Source: Terebella lapidaria (lineage: Eukaryota > Annelida > Polychaeta > Terebellida > Terebellidae). Taken from it: a stretch of DNA of 64,000 bases. This document shows positions 37,303 through 49,437 of this stretch, piece after piece. How positions within the stretch are numbered: the first letter of the stretch is position 1; each line of letters starts with the position of its first letter. The stretch spans positions 33,230,165-33,294,164 of the forward strand of contig OX424564.1 of NCBI GenBank assembly GCA_949152475.1, in the 5' to 3' direction. A program made the position numbers and the translations under genes. A model generated the notes under the pieces. It did not search any database, had not been told where the DNA came from, and saw only the letters and a list, made by a program, of their open reading frames with translations.

Positions 37303-38615
37303 GTATTGTAAATGACACAGTTGGCAGGTTGCAAAAACAATTGTATGCATTGGAATCGTTTTGTATGGAAAACGGACTATCTGTAAACACTTCAAAAACA
37401 AAGGTTGTGGTCTTCAGAAATGGTGGAGGTTTGAAAAAAAACGAGTGCTTCTTCTTCTCCGGTAAAAAAACTTGAGTGTGTAAATCACTATAAATATTTA
37501 GGCATCGTATTCACAAGTCGACTCCGCTGGGCCTCAGCGTTAACAACACTAACAACACAAACGGAAAAGGCTGTATTCATGTTAAAAAAAATGTTCAATG
37601 AAATTGGTAACATTCCGATAAAATTGTGTATGGATCTATTTGACAAAACCGTTGTTCCAGTTCTATTGTATGGAGCTGAAATTTGGGGTACACATAAGAG
37701 GGAGTCTGTGGAACTAGTCCATCGTAAATCCTGCAAATACATTTTGAAAGTTTCTTATTCCACATCCAATTCAGCAGTATTAGGTGAGTTAGGGCGTTCC
37801 CCCTTATCTGTATTGTATAAATTTAAATGTGTTAAATTTTGGCTCAAAATAGTGATGGACTTGCAAATTGTAAAAATTAGAAATTCATTGTATAAGCTGC
37901 TTTTTAAGTTTGATGAAACGGGATGTCATAACTGGGCAACAGACATTAAACACCTACTGTATTCACTTGGGTTTGGTCATGTTTGGCTCCAACAGGGCGT
38001 AGGAAATCCAGATTCTTTTTTGTTAATCCTCAAACAACGTGTAACCGACACAACTAAACAAAATTGGCATGATGAAATAAATGTAAATTCAAAACTTGTA
38101 CTGTATAGTAATTTCAAGAGTGACCTTGTGTTTGAAAATTATCTCCAAGCAGATATATGTAAGAAACATTGTATAGCCCTGACCCGATTTCGATGTAGTA
38201 ACCATAATCTTCGAATAGAAACAGGTAGACAACAAAATGTAGACAAACAGCTTAGAATTTGTTTCAATTGTAAGTCAAGAAATAATGTTGAAGTTATTGA
38301 AGACGAAGTACACTTACTAATTGTATGCCAATTGTATACGGATATTCGAAATAAGTTCTTAGATAAATTTATTTCTGTTAACCACTCAAATCAAGAAAAT
38401 TTTGTCTACATCATGTCCCAAAAACATTGTACTTCTAGTTTAGCAGCATATATATATAATGCTTTCAACATTCGAAACGTGTTTCAAAAGGATTGAGCAT
38501 AGTATTCACTAAGATCACGCACTGAAATATGTCTCTAGTCATGGATTTTTGCACCGATTGTAACGAATTTTATGTGCATATGGGCCGATGGCCTTTCATG
38601 AATAAAGACAACAAC
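37303..38615 (+). mobile_element. 5'-truncated LINE (non-LTR retrotransposon) inserted in the minisatellite
   Basis: The insert starts inside the reverse transcriptase, just past where the YADD motif would be: the first readable segment is LQKQLYALESFCMENGLS, followed by NTSKTKVVVFRNGG (RT motif E region). A one-base change in an A run near 37,464 shifts the frame. Then HYKYLGIVFTSRLRW continues into a 305-codon open frame at 37,579-38,496 (VPVLLYGAEIWG, STSNSAVLGELGR, CFNCKSRNNVEVIEDEVHLL), the usual C-terminal part of LINE ORF2. The 3' end is AATAAAGACAACAAC, then the minisatellite resumes. No endonuclease is present, so it is a dead-on-arrival copy. It is in the same orientation as the ligase gene. 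Clade not assigned. Confidence 0.87.
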
Positions 38616-41600
38616 TAATCTAGGGGGTACCACTACCCAGCAATAGGTCACCGGGGTAATCTAGGGGGTACCACCACCCAGCAATAGGTCACGTGGGTGA
38701 TCTAGGGGGTACCACCACCCAGCAATAGGTCACGGAGGTAATCTAGGGGGTACCACCACCCAGCAATAGGTCACGTGGGTAATCTAGGGGGTACCACCAC
38801 CCAGCAATAGGTCACGTGGGTGATCTAGGGGGTACCACTACCCAGCAATAGGTCACGGGAGTAATCTAGGGGGTGCCACTACCCAGCAATAGGTCACGTG
38901 GGTGATCTAGGGGGTACCACTACCCAGCAATAGGTCACGGGAGTAATCTAGGGGGTGCCACTACCCAGCAATAGGTCACGTGGGTGATCTAGGGGGTACC
39001 ACTACCCAGCAATAGGTCACGGGAGTAATCTAGGGGGTACCACCACCCAGCAATAGGTCACGGGAGTAATCTAGGGGGTGCCACTACCCAGCAATAGGTC
39101 ACGGGAGTAATCTAGGGGGTACCACCACCCAGCAATAGGTCACGGGAGTAATCTAGGGGGTACCACCACCCAGCAATAGGTCACGGGAGTAATCTAGGGG
39201 GTACCACTACCCAGCAATAGGTCACGGGAGTAATCTAGGGGGTGCCACTACCCAGCAATAGGTCACGTGGGTGATCTAGGGGGTACCACTACCCAGCAAT
39301 AGGTCACGGGAGTAATCTAGGGGGTGCCACTACCCAGCAATAGATCACGTGGGTGATCTAGGGGGTACCACCACCCAGCAATAGGTCACATGGGTGATCT
39401 AGGGGGTACCACCACCCAGCAATAGGACACGTGGGTGATCTAGGGGGTACCACCACCCAGCAATAGGTCACGTGGGTGATCTAGGGGGTACCACCACCCA
39501 GCAATAGGTCACGTGGGTGATCTAGGGGGTACCACCACCCAGCAATGGGTCACGTGGGTGATCTAGGGGGTACCACCACACAGCAATAGGTCACGGGGGG
39601 TAATCAAGGGGGTACCACCACTCAGCAATAGGTCACATGGGTAATCTAGGGGGTGCCACCACCCAGCAATAGGTCACGTGGGTAATGTAGGGGGTACCAC
39701 CACCCAGCAAAAGGTCACGGGGGGTAATGTAGGGGGTACCACCACCCAGCAAAAGGTCACGGGGGGTAATCAAGGGGGTACCACCACTCAGCAATAGGTC
39801 ACATGGGTAATCTAGGGGGTGCCACCACCCAGCAATAGGTCACGTGGGTAATGTAGGGGGTACCACCACCCAGCAAAAGGTCACGGGGGGTAATCAAGGG
39901 GGTACCACCACTCAGCAATAGGTCACATGGGTAATCTAGGGGGTGCCACCACCCAGCAATAGGTCACGTGGGTAATCTAGGGGGTACCACCACCCAGCAA
40001 TAGGTCACGTGGGTAATGTAGGGGGTACCACCACCCAGCAAAAGGTCACGGGGGGTAATCAAGGGGGTACCACCACCCAGCAATAGGTCACGTGGGTAAT
40101 CTAGGGGGTACCACCACCCAGCAATAGGTCACGTGGGTGATCTAGGGGGTACCACCACCCAGCAATAGGTCACGTGGGTGATCTAGGGGGTACCACCACA
40201 AAGCAATAGGTCACGTGGATGATTTAGGGGGTACCACCACCCAGCAATAGGTGACGGGGGTAATCAAGGGGGTACCACCACCCAGCAATAGGTCACGTGG
40301 GTAATCAAGGGGGTACCACCACCCAGCAATAGGTCACATGGGTAATCTAGGGGGTACCACCACCCAGCAATAGGTCACGTGGGTGATCTAGGGGGTACCA
40401 CCACAAAGCAATAGGTCACGTGGATGATTTAGGGGGTACCACCACCCAGCAATAGGTCACGTGGGTGATCTAGGGGGTACCACCACAAAGCAATAGGTCA
40501 CGTGGGTGATCTAGGGGGTACCACCACCCAGCAAAAGGTCACGTGGGTGATCCAGGGGGTACCACCACCCAGCAATAGGTCACGTGGGTGATCTAGGGGG
40601 CACCACCACCCAGCAATAGGTCACGTGGGTGATCTAGGGGGTACCACCACCCAGCAATAGGTCACGTGGGTGATCTAGGGGGTACCACTTCCCAGCAATA
40701 GGTCACGGGAGTAATCTAGGGGGCACCACTACCCAGCAATAGGTCACGTGCGTGATCTAGGGGGTACCACCACCCAGCAATAGGTCACGTGGGTGATCTA
40801 GGGGGTACCACCACCCAGCAATAGGTCACGTGGGTGATCTAGGGGGTACCACCACCCAGCAATAGGTCACGTGGGTGATCTAGGGGGTACCACCACCCAG
40901 CAATAGGTCACGTGGGTGATCTAGGGGGTACCACCACCCAGCAATAGGTCACGTGGGTGATCTAGGGGGTACCACCACCCAGCAATAGGTCACGTGGGTG
41001 ATCTAGGGGGTGCCACTACCCAGCAATAGGTCACCGGGGTAATCTAGGGGGTACCACTACCCAGCAATAGTTCACGGGGGGTAATCTAGGGGGTGCCACT
41101 ACCCAGCAGTAGGTCACAGGGGGTAATCTAGGGGGTGCCACTACCCAGCAATAGGTCACGTGGGTGATCTAGGGGGCACCACCACCCAGCAATAGGTCAC
41201 GTGGGTGATCTAGGGGGTACCACTTCCCAGCAATAGGTCACCGGGGGTAATCTAGGGGGTACCACCACCCAGCAATAGGTCACGGGGGGTAATCTAGGGG
41301 GTGCCACTACCCAGCAATAGGTCATGGGGGTAATCTAGGGGGTTCCATTACCCAGCAATAGGTCACAGAGGTAATCTAGGGGGTACCACCACCCAACAAC
41401 AGGTCACGTGGGTGATCTAGGGGGAACCACTACCCAGCAATAGTTCACGGGGGGTAATCTAGGGGGTACCACTACCCAGCAATAGGTCACGTGGGTGATC
41501 TAGGGGGCACGACCACTCAGCAATAGGTCACGTGGGTGATCTAGGGGGCACCACCACCCAGCAATGGGTCACGTGGGTGATCTAGGGGGTAACACCACCC

Positions 41601-42573
41601 AGCAATGGGTCACGTGGGTGATCTAGGGGGTACCACCACCCAGCAATAGGTCACGTGGGGTAATCTAGGGGGTACCACCACCCAGCAATAGGTCACGTGG
41701 GTGATTTAGGGGGTACCACCACCCAGCATTAGGTCACGTGGGTGATTTAGGGGGTACCACCACCCAGCATTAGGTCACGTGGGTGATTTGGGGGGTACCA
41801 CCACCCAGCATTAGGTCACGTGGGTGATTTAGGGGGTACCACCACCCAGCATTAGGTCACGTGGGTGATTTAGGGGGTACCACCACCCAGCATTAGGTCA
41901 CGTGGGTGATTTGGGGGGTACCACCACCCAGCATTAGGTCACGTGGGTGATTTAGGGGGTACCACCACCCAGCAATAGGTCACGTGGGTGATTTAGGGGG
42001 TACCACCACCCAGCAATAGGTCACGTGGGTGATTTAGGGGGTACCACCACCCAGCAATAGGTCACGTGGGTGATCTAGGGGGTACCACCACCCAGCAATG
42101 GGTCACGTGGGTGATTTAGGGGGTACCACCACCCAGCAATAGGTCACGTGGGTGATTTAGGGGGTACCACCACCCAGCAATAGGTCACGTGGGTGATTTA
42201 GGGGGTACCACCACCCAGCAATAGGTCACGTGGGTGATTTAGGGGGTACCACCACCCAGCAATAGGTCACGTGGGTGATCTAGGGGGTACCACCACCCAG
42301 CAATGGGTCACGTGGGTGATCTAGGGGGTACCACCACCCAGCAATAGGTCACTTGGGTGATCTAGGGGGTACCACCACACAGCAATAGGTCACCGGGGTA
42401 ATCTAGGGGGTACCACTACCCAGCAATAGGTCACGTGGGTGATCTAGGGGGTACCGCCACCCAGCAATAGGTCATGGGGGTAATCTAGGGGGTACCACCA
42501 CACAGCAATAGGTCATGGGGGTGATCTAGGGGGTACCACTACCCAGCAATAGGGCATGGGGGTAATCTAGGGG
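38616..42573. repeat. 41-bp minisatellite, block B, right part
   Basis: Dominated by the CACGTGGGTGAT monomer type. Stretches of nearly identical neighbours occur. A local subfamily at about 41,705-41,960 shares both CAGCATTAGG and GATTTAGG or GATTTGGG. Another at 39,600-40,060 alternates GGGGGGTAATCAAGG with CATGGGTAATCTAGG, giving a short higher-order repeat of several monomers. Confidence 0.93.
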
Positions 42574-45154
42574 ACGTAAATTGTCACAGACGCAAGTGAA
42601 AGTCGATTGGGAGGTGTGTACAAGTCGTATCAACAATTCTCAAAGCGAAAGTATATGCATCAGCGGGCAAAATACAGCAGGTGTTCAACGAAATATTTTC
42701 AAATTGAAATGTTACCTCGTGAAGTGACGTACCGGTATATCGAAAACTTCGGTATATTCTTCAACCACACAATCCCAGTGAGTAGTTATCTCAAACAATT
42801 CGCATGAGGTACACACGTACTTCCATCCAGAAAATCGACGTTTGTGGTTCTGGCAGTGGGTATCTTGCGATATCCATGTCGATCTGTGTTATGAAGATAA
42901 ACAAACTACTCGTATGAGAAAGTATGGGAAAAAAATAGCATTGGCAAACCGATTGGTTGAAAATACTAGAATTGATTTTCAGTGTATTTTACCAAGTCAT
43001 GACCAAAGCAAAAATATTATCTATAATATGAGAACCACACAGAGGACCACAGAGGGATTGAGCAAAAATAAAAACCAGTGGGAGTTGGCCGACAAGTTCA
43101 CCTATGGTTCATGGTGTTCTCAAGCCGAGCTCAGCTTTGGGGTGTGGTGACAATCTGTCACCGCATTTGCTGACGCACTTAGTGGTCGCATTTTGCGGCC
43201 GCAGAGGCTACCCTTATGCCACAGTCGTACAAAGATCATGTGCCATGACCACCCATGACGTCATAAAACCATCTACCATATATTACGTCATCAACCCCAT
43301 ATTACATCATAACCACGTGGTGATTATGATCACATGGCATATCCACCGTCATGGGCGCCACCTTCCTTTAGCAACCTGTTTACCAACAATGCCACCGTTG
43401 CTAGGGTGGGATAGCAACAGCACTACTGGGGAGTATCCACTGCTATCTGTAAAAATCACGTAGTTAGACTCTGCTCCATTACACCAATATTTCCAAACTT
43501 TCATTCCCAGACGAATGCTACAAAGAGACAGCAGTGGACGTCCGCCCAGGTCCTGAATAATGCCCACACTCTGGCCCAAAGTCTTGCTGCGAAAGGTCTC
43601 GGACGAGGCGACACGATCACATTTTATGCCTCCAACTCGGAAGATTTCGTTTTCCTTGTCTTGGCCTGTATTCAGTGTCGGGTCGTGGTGAGCACTGTGA
43701 ATCCGGCAGCTACACCATGTAAAGTTGATCTACCATTTTTAGGAATACTGGTGTAAAATAGTTAGATATGAAAGTTCATTGAATACGTAACATCATGTTA
43801 AAGGTGCATGGTACCTGTGAATTAAATTGCTATTAATCAGTCAAATATTTTTGCTTTAGTGCCTACTCAAAGTTGGATTTTGTTGTTTGAACAGATGAGT
43901 TGAAACATTACCTCAAAGAATTACAACCAACATTGATTTTCACGGAATCCAGGTTGTTAGCCAATCTGAAGGCAGCACTTTCCGTTGTGGAGGGGAAGGT
44001 AAACCACGATAAAAATTCAAGCAACTGTTTCGTCACTGCCTGACATGATTGTGCACACATTATCCCTCTGTTGCAGCCTCATATAATCACGAAGGACAGA
44101 ACACCAGGTTGCGAATGCATAGCTGATTTGTACCGACGGCCCGATACGAGCCCCGCACCCCGCCGACCAGTGGACATCCAGAATGACGTATGCTGTATCG
44201 TGTTCAGTAGCGGGACTTCAGGGCTACCTAAGGGGGTCATGCTCACACATCACAATATCACAACGTGTCTGGGTCAGCTCAAAGTGTACATGGCAGAGCC
44301 TAATATTAAAAGTATCCTTTGCCCGTTCCCAATGTACCATTCTGCCGGCTTGATTGCTGGTATCTTCGGATTCACTGTTCTCAAGATCAACTTCATTTTC
44401 ATGGAGAAGTTCGACTTCCAACTGCTACTAGAGTCTATTCAGCGATATAGGGTGTGTACTTTTGCCTGTCCTACCTTCATAGTCATCAATGCTCAACCTT
44501 TTGTGCATTTAGCATCACCAATCCTCAAGTTTTGTGTTTTATTGCCTTAAGCCTGAAGGTGTTGGACTGCCTCCTCCAGTTGTTGTTGCGATGACAAAGT
44601 CACCCCTGGTAGATCAGTATGACCTGTCTAGTATGAGATATTGTGGCACTGGGGCTGCCCCTGTAACCAAAGAAATGGAAGAGGCCTTCAAATCAAGGTT
44701 CAACAACCTAAAAATGCAACAAAGTAAGCATGATGGCAAACCAAACAGGTACTGTTGTCGGTCACCCCTCAAGGAATATTACCATTATAAAACTTTCGGA
44801 AGTTTTTGGTAAGATTTGGCTCAATTTCGATATTTTGAGACATACCTCTTCGATATTTTGCGATCACGCAATAACAATCATCAATATTAAATACATTGTG
44901 GGACATTATTTACCAGCTTACCAGGCTAATATGTCGTTATTTGGCGTCATGTGCCCGTCAGCGCCAATTTTTTTCCGAAATGTTTTGTAATGTTCCTGAT
45001 GGACATATATCTCAATGTCACATTTTGGGTGTTTTATTGAATCACTGGGGCAAGTGTTATTAACAAGTTGAGGCTTTTGGCACACTATACCTGAAAAGTC
45101 CATATTCTCAAAATCTGTATGATAATTGTTTCTCCTATTTATGCATAGGAATCC

Positions 45155-45157
<3 letters not shown>

Positions 45158-45219
<62 letters not shown>

Positions 45220-45220
45220 T
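45158..45220. repeat. AT dinucleotide microsatellite at the block B junction
   Basis: An uninterrupted AT run of roughly 60 bases, versus about 12 bases at the same point in block A. It coincides with loss of collinearity between the blocks. Confidence 0.95.
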
Positions 45221-45230
45221 TTACATAGGA

Positions 45231-45315
45231 AGCATTAGGTCAAATTCAATTTGACCTAATGTCGGAAATCTACTACATAAGCGATAGTATAGCATTAGGT
45301 CAATTTGACCTAATG
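45231..45315. promoter_or_regulatory. Two perfect AGGTCA/TGACCT palindromes
   Basis: First: AGGTCA at 45237-45242 and TGACCT at 45252-45257, within two 14-base arms around one central base. Second: AGGTCA at 45297-45302, ATT, TGACCT at 45306-45311, which is the consensus oestrogen-response-element layout (inverted repeat, spacing 3). Both are flanked by CATT and AATG. They could bind nuclear receptors, or could simply be the hairpin ends of a small inverted-repeat element. Confidence 0.5.
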
Positions 45316-47295
45316 TTTGACAGATCGATACTCCGATTGAAAATGAATTTGTCAAACATACTCAACCTGAAATTCTTTATTGTTTGTCGCTTAATCTTGC
45401 GCATGTGATCTTGGACTGACTCGCGCGATTTTCAGTGGTTTATGGCATGCTATTGTTGAACATCATATGATTTACAGTGCATATTTTACCATCGTGTGTT
45501 ATTTTTCTAAATGACCCTATATATTGATTACAACGGGAGAATAAGTCATTAATGGTCCTAGAAAGTGAGGTAGGTGGGCTAGAAATTAAATATAATACAT
45601 GCTGAAAATAAGAGAAAAATATATATTTTTCATTGACATCGTGCACCGTGCTTCGGTGAACTGTAGCGCCACAGGAGGTGTATGAATCACGGAATTCTAT
45701 ATTGAACTCGGACAACGTAAAGCTTTCTTCCTATCTATGTATAACTCATACCAGACACTTTTGTAAACATATTAACGATATTATAGCATATACCATTTTA
45801 TAAACACAAGTCCTGACTGTTAATTCGATACTATATTATATTGATTGACGCCGGTTCCAGTGCGTGTGTGTCCGTGTTTTGCTAGGCTCGAGCACGACTT
45901 GACCTTGACCTTGTGAGTCCTTGCGCTGAATTTCAAGTGACGGGTGATATGCCTGGTCGGACAAATGTAAGTATACTCTGGTAGATCTACTAAATAATCT
46001 TAACAGTTGTTAAAGCAACAGTCAGACAGTCCCCGTGTGGCACCCGGTTAGGCCTAGATAGATCTAGATCTACCATGTTTTGGATTGGCAGTGTTGGGAT
46101 CGGACTCCAATTGGGCGAAAATAGGTGATAGTGATGCTGTATTAGATCTAGCCAAACTGCACCAGTGATCAGACACTGAAACGTGGTTGATGCTATGTTA
46201 TGAGAAAATTAAATAAATATAGTTCATAATAGTTGCTGCAAATAACTTGAAATAAAAGAGTGTTTGTCAGCTGTCAACCCCATGGTCGACCCTGGTAACC
46301 AATTTCCTTCGGCCGGCTATAGCGATAGATCTATATCTGCGGCTACTCACTACAAGTGTTGTGTGACGCATGTTTTGATGCAAAATTGATCGGACACTAG
46401 TGTTCCACATATACACATTTATATAGGCCCCTAAGGCCCTATTTATACATGTTCACAAATAATTAAATAAATATTAACTAGATGCTCTCCGGTCGCTGTC
46501 AACCGCGTGGGTGTATTCCCCTAAGCCCCATGATCCGTGTCGCCCAGAACGATAGATGTATGCCCAGGTGCAATATTAATTTCTTCAATGACATCAACAC
46601 CATTACAACCGCAAAGACGCTTTTCCTTGCCGAGTCCAATAATAAATGTTTCTCACCTTAACTATTTTTTTTATTGTACTCAATAATAGACTGAACTAGC
46701 AAAATTCAGTGAGATAAGGGTAAGGTTAGCCTGAACGTTACTAGGAGTGTTCATTGTTTGCCGCTGCCCAATGGGTTGAGCCCCGATGACTCGGGTAGGT
46801 CTGATGGCCAGGGTTTTATACCCGGCTAGTCGAGTACAACTAAACTAACTGAAATAAAATGATTCATTTTGGTTTTGAAATTGGAAGTATGGATCGGGGG
46901 TTGCATAGATATGATTATATTTTAATTTGAGATGTAAATAAAATGTTTAGGGTCGCGTGAATGGAGCAGGGTCGTTCGGGTTATCGGAAACACAGCTATT
47001 ATTTTACCAGGCCTAATTGTGGCCGCTTATAGCCACTATGATCGAATGATGATAGCAATCATAGCATACGTTATAGATCCATTGCTATGTTCCAAAGACA
47101 ATACAACATAACCACTGATAACTGCATAAATAACCAATCTAATGTTTTCTTAATCAATCTAGCATGCCTGGGCACCCTGCGGCATTCTTTAGCGGACTTC
47201 TTTAGCTCTATATTTTTAGACGATTAACCTGGTAATACAGTTCGGTTACAGAGTGACGAGTAACTGGTTACAGAATTATGTACTCGTTGAAGTCC
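45316..47295. other. Intergenic, no gene recognised
   Basis: No supportable exon. GATCTAGATC-like words are frequent near 46,050 and 46,330. A segment at 46,745-46,865 ends in ACAACTAAACTAACTGAAATAAAA and holds a weak B-box-like word (GGGTTTTATACCC), so it might be an old SINE tail. The evidence is too thin for a call. Confidence 0.35.
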
Positions 47296-48625
47296 TAAGG
47301 CAAAAAAAAAAATAATGTTTTGGTTTGCGTCCCTGCGCGCGTCGTCCCAAACCTCCCGCGTCAGATTTTTTTTTTTTTGCCATGATCGTAGTTTACAAGG
47401 AGCGGCCACATTTCAATTCTGTGCAAGTCGATGAGCGCCCCCAACGTGGCTGTATTAGTGACAGTCGAGGATTGCAATCTTGCAGGAACCAATCAGGCGT
47501 TTAACTGTGAAAGCTACAAAGCAATCAACTAGCAACCTAATACTATACAGATTCGTTTTTAAGATAATTGTTGGTCGTTATATTAACACTGGCTGATCAC
47601 AAGGAAAGAAAGAGTCGTCCGGTAAATCATTTCTTAAATCCCGACACTTGCGTAATTCCTTGCCACGGAGGTAATTACACCTAATTTTCCATACGAGCCC
47701 CTTCCATTTGTCATTGATTAAAACAGCAGATCACCCCAGTGAGAAACTTGTTTCATACAGACATAGGGAGTTGCATGCGTGGCAATAAAGACAGTCTTGC
47801 TTAGAAACAATACGAGTTTATATCGTTGATATATTTTGTAGCGAGAATCTGCCAGAGTTTTCAAAGCAAACATTTTTTTTGTATTTATTTAGTTTTTTTT
47901 AGTTGATTTTTTTCATTACATGACTATTTTTATTGATTCTGTTATCAATTACTTTTTTCCACTCGTTATTTGATCCATACTGTGGCTGATTTAGGACGTG
48001 CAAAAAATTGTTTTCTCTTGTTATTTTGAAATATAGGAAACCAAAAAATATTGTTTTTTTATCTCGTTATTTCGAGATCATTATCTCGTTATTTCGATAT
48101 AGTGTTTCGTTATTTCGAGATCATTATCTCGTTATTTCGAGATAACGAGGTAACTATCTCAAAATAACGAGATAAAAAACAGTATTTTTTGGAGTCCTAT
48201 ATAACTATACTATTTCAATGTAACGACATAATCATCTCGAAATAATGAGATACTATATCGAATTAACCAGATGACTTAACTATCTCGAAATAACGACATA
48301 ATTATCTTAAAATAACGAGATATTTAACTCAAAATGACGAGATAAAACACAATATTTTTTCGCTGTCGTGAACAATTTTCTCGAAATGACAGCAAATTCT
48401 TTTCTCGGGGTGTCCCAAATCAGCCATTGTAGGTCCAATAGACTTTCAATAAATCTATATTTTTACTGTTCCAGAAAAATATATGGTACAAGCACACTTT
48501 TTATGCCAAAAAAAAATTCATAAACCGGCACTCAAAAGAAAAAAAAAAAAAAAAAAACTCAGCACCATAGCACCGATTTCGGAGCATCACTGGGACGCAA
48601 ACCAAAACATTTTTTTTTTGCCTAA
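47296..48625. mobile_element. 1.3 kb element with inverted ends, non-coding
   Basis: Left end 47296-47333 (TAAGGC, A tract, TGTTTTGGTTTGCGTCCC) recurs inverted at 48592-48625 with differences mainly in A-tract length. The interior is AT-rich with long A and T runs and no transposase frame. A second, smaller inverted-repeat element lies nested inside. Superfamily not assigned. Confidence 0.7.
47978..48432. mobile_element. Nested palindromic MITE built of CTCGTTATTTCGAG units
   Basis: Ends: ACTGTGGCTGATTTAGGAC at 47979-47997 and its inverse GTCCCAAATCAGCCATTGT at 48412-48430. Between them, ATCTCGTTATTTCGAGAT-type units run in one orientation from about 48,058 to 48,145 and in the opposite one from there to about 48,345. 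The whole element can therefore fold into a long hairpin made of smaller palindromes. No coding capacity. Confidence 0.78.
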
Positions 48626-48925
48626 TAAGCAGCCAGCCGTCGTGTTCGAATGCGATTTGTAAGTTGTGGTTAGGCCTACATGATTGATCAATATTTATAA
48701 TTTAGGACTGGGTCCATGCCCGTGTCAGCACAAGTACAAATTTCATAACTCGAGTAGATCTACTTGAGTGTTGTGACTCGACTCCTAACCGAGTACTCGT
48801 ATCAAATTCCCAACATTTGCAAAAAGTTTGAAATAGATCTAAATCGTCAATTCACTATGTATTGCACCGGGGCTGCCGCATAGATGCTAAATCATGTCTC
48901 TGGAAACATTGCCGAATTATTCTAC

Positions 48926-48952
48926 TTTGTGGAGGGGGGGGGGGGGGGGGGG
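48926..48952 (+). repeat. Poly-G tract
   Basis: More than 20 consecutive G with one early A; the exact length is likely unreliable in the assembly. A shorter similar tract lies at about 58,627-58,642, beyond the DIRS element. Confidence 0.9.
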
Positions 48953-49437
48953 TTTGTCGAAAATGAGCCAAACTACGAGGATCAAAATATTTGAAATCAG
49001 ATAATTGTACTGTTATTGGCACAAAACCTTCAGTGTATCTGTCGATCTGAATGAGGTACCTACATGATAATTGATACCATATTCATCCCAATAGAAGCAC
49101 ATGCCCTGATAGAAAAGTGCCCCCTCTTTTGCAGAAAAAAATACTGTGTTCTTCACTTATAACCATGGTAACTGTCTTCAGTTTAATAACAAGGTCTTCT
49201 GTTTTAAACATCAAATCTGGGCGATTTCTACAAAATTAACACATAAAAGAACTGTATAGGCATTACATCAATCATTTCCTGACTTTTACATATTTAGGTC
49301 TTCCCCATTAGGACCAATACGGAAACCAGAAACTACTTATTCCTAAAGACATGTGAAATACAATGAATACTGCTGAGCTGACCATGTGCATAGATCTACA
49401 GACTGCAGTTATCATGGTTATCAAAATCTGGTTTCAG

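Larger units (their letters stand above)
35334..44723 (+). pseudogene. Acyl-CoA ligase copy B, truncated to exons 1-5
   Basis: Exons: 35334-35441, 43511-43718, 43895-43998, 44077-44451 and 44552-44723, all open and with the same splice sites as copy A. They encode the first 322 residues, including the [11 protein letters not shown] loop. Exons 6-10 (the YGMSE motif, the hinge, the C-terminal lid with catalytic Lys, and SKL) are absent. Past exon 5 the matching sequence ends in an AT microsatellite, and nothing further right resembles them. Without the C-terminal lid the protein should lack ligase activity. If intron 5 is read through, translation stops about 30 codons later. Exon-level substitutions relative to A are few (for example LFAGIF to LIAGIF), so the truncation is recent. 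Whether it is transcribed is unknown. Confidence 0.82.
34917..45160 (+). repeat. Segmental duplication, block B
   Basis: Second copy of the block beginning at about 10,978, in direct orientation. It includes exon 1 with its upstream 420 bp, the minisatellite, and exons 2-5. Collinearity ends at the microsatellite at about 45,158. The left junction abuts the receptor tail exon and the right junction is an expanded AT run, a plausible recombination site. Confidence 0.9.

Noticed and set aside
45440..45715. 91-codon - strand frame
   Set aside because: Low-complexity AT-rich sequence without splice context or motif.
46745..46865. SINE-like segment with a weak B box and AACTAAACTAAC tail
   Set aside because: A box absent, B box poor and no target duplication; similar tails occur near 3,340 but the bodies do not match.
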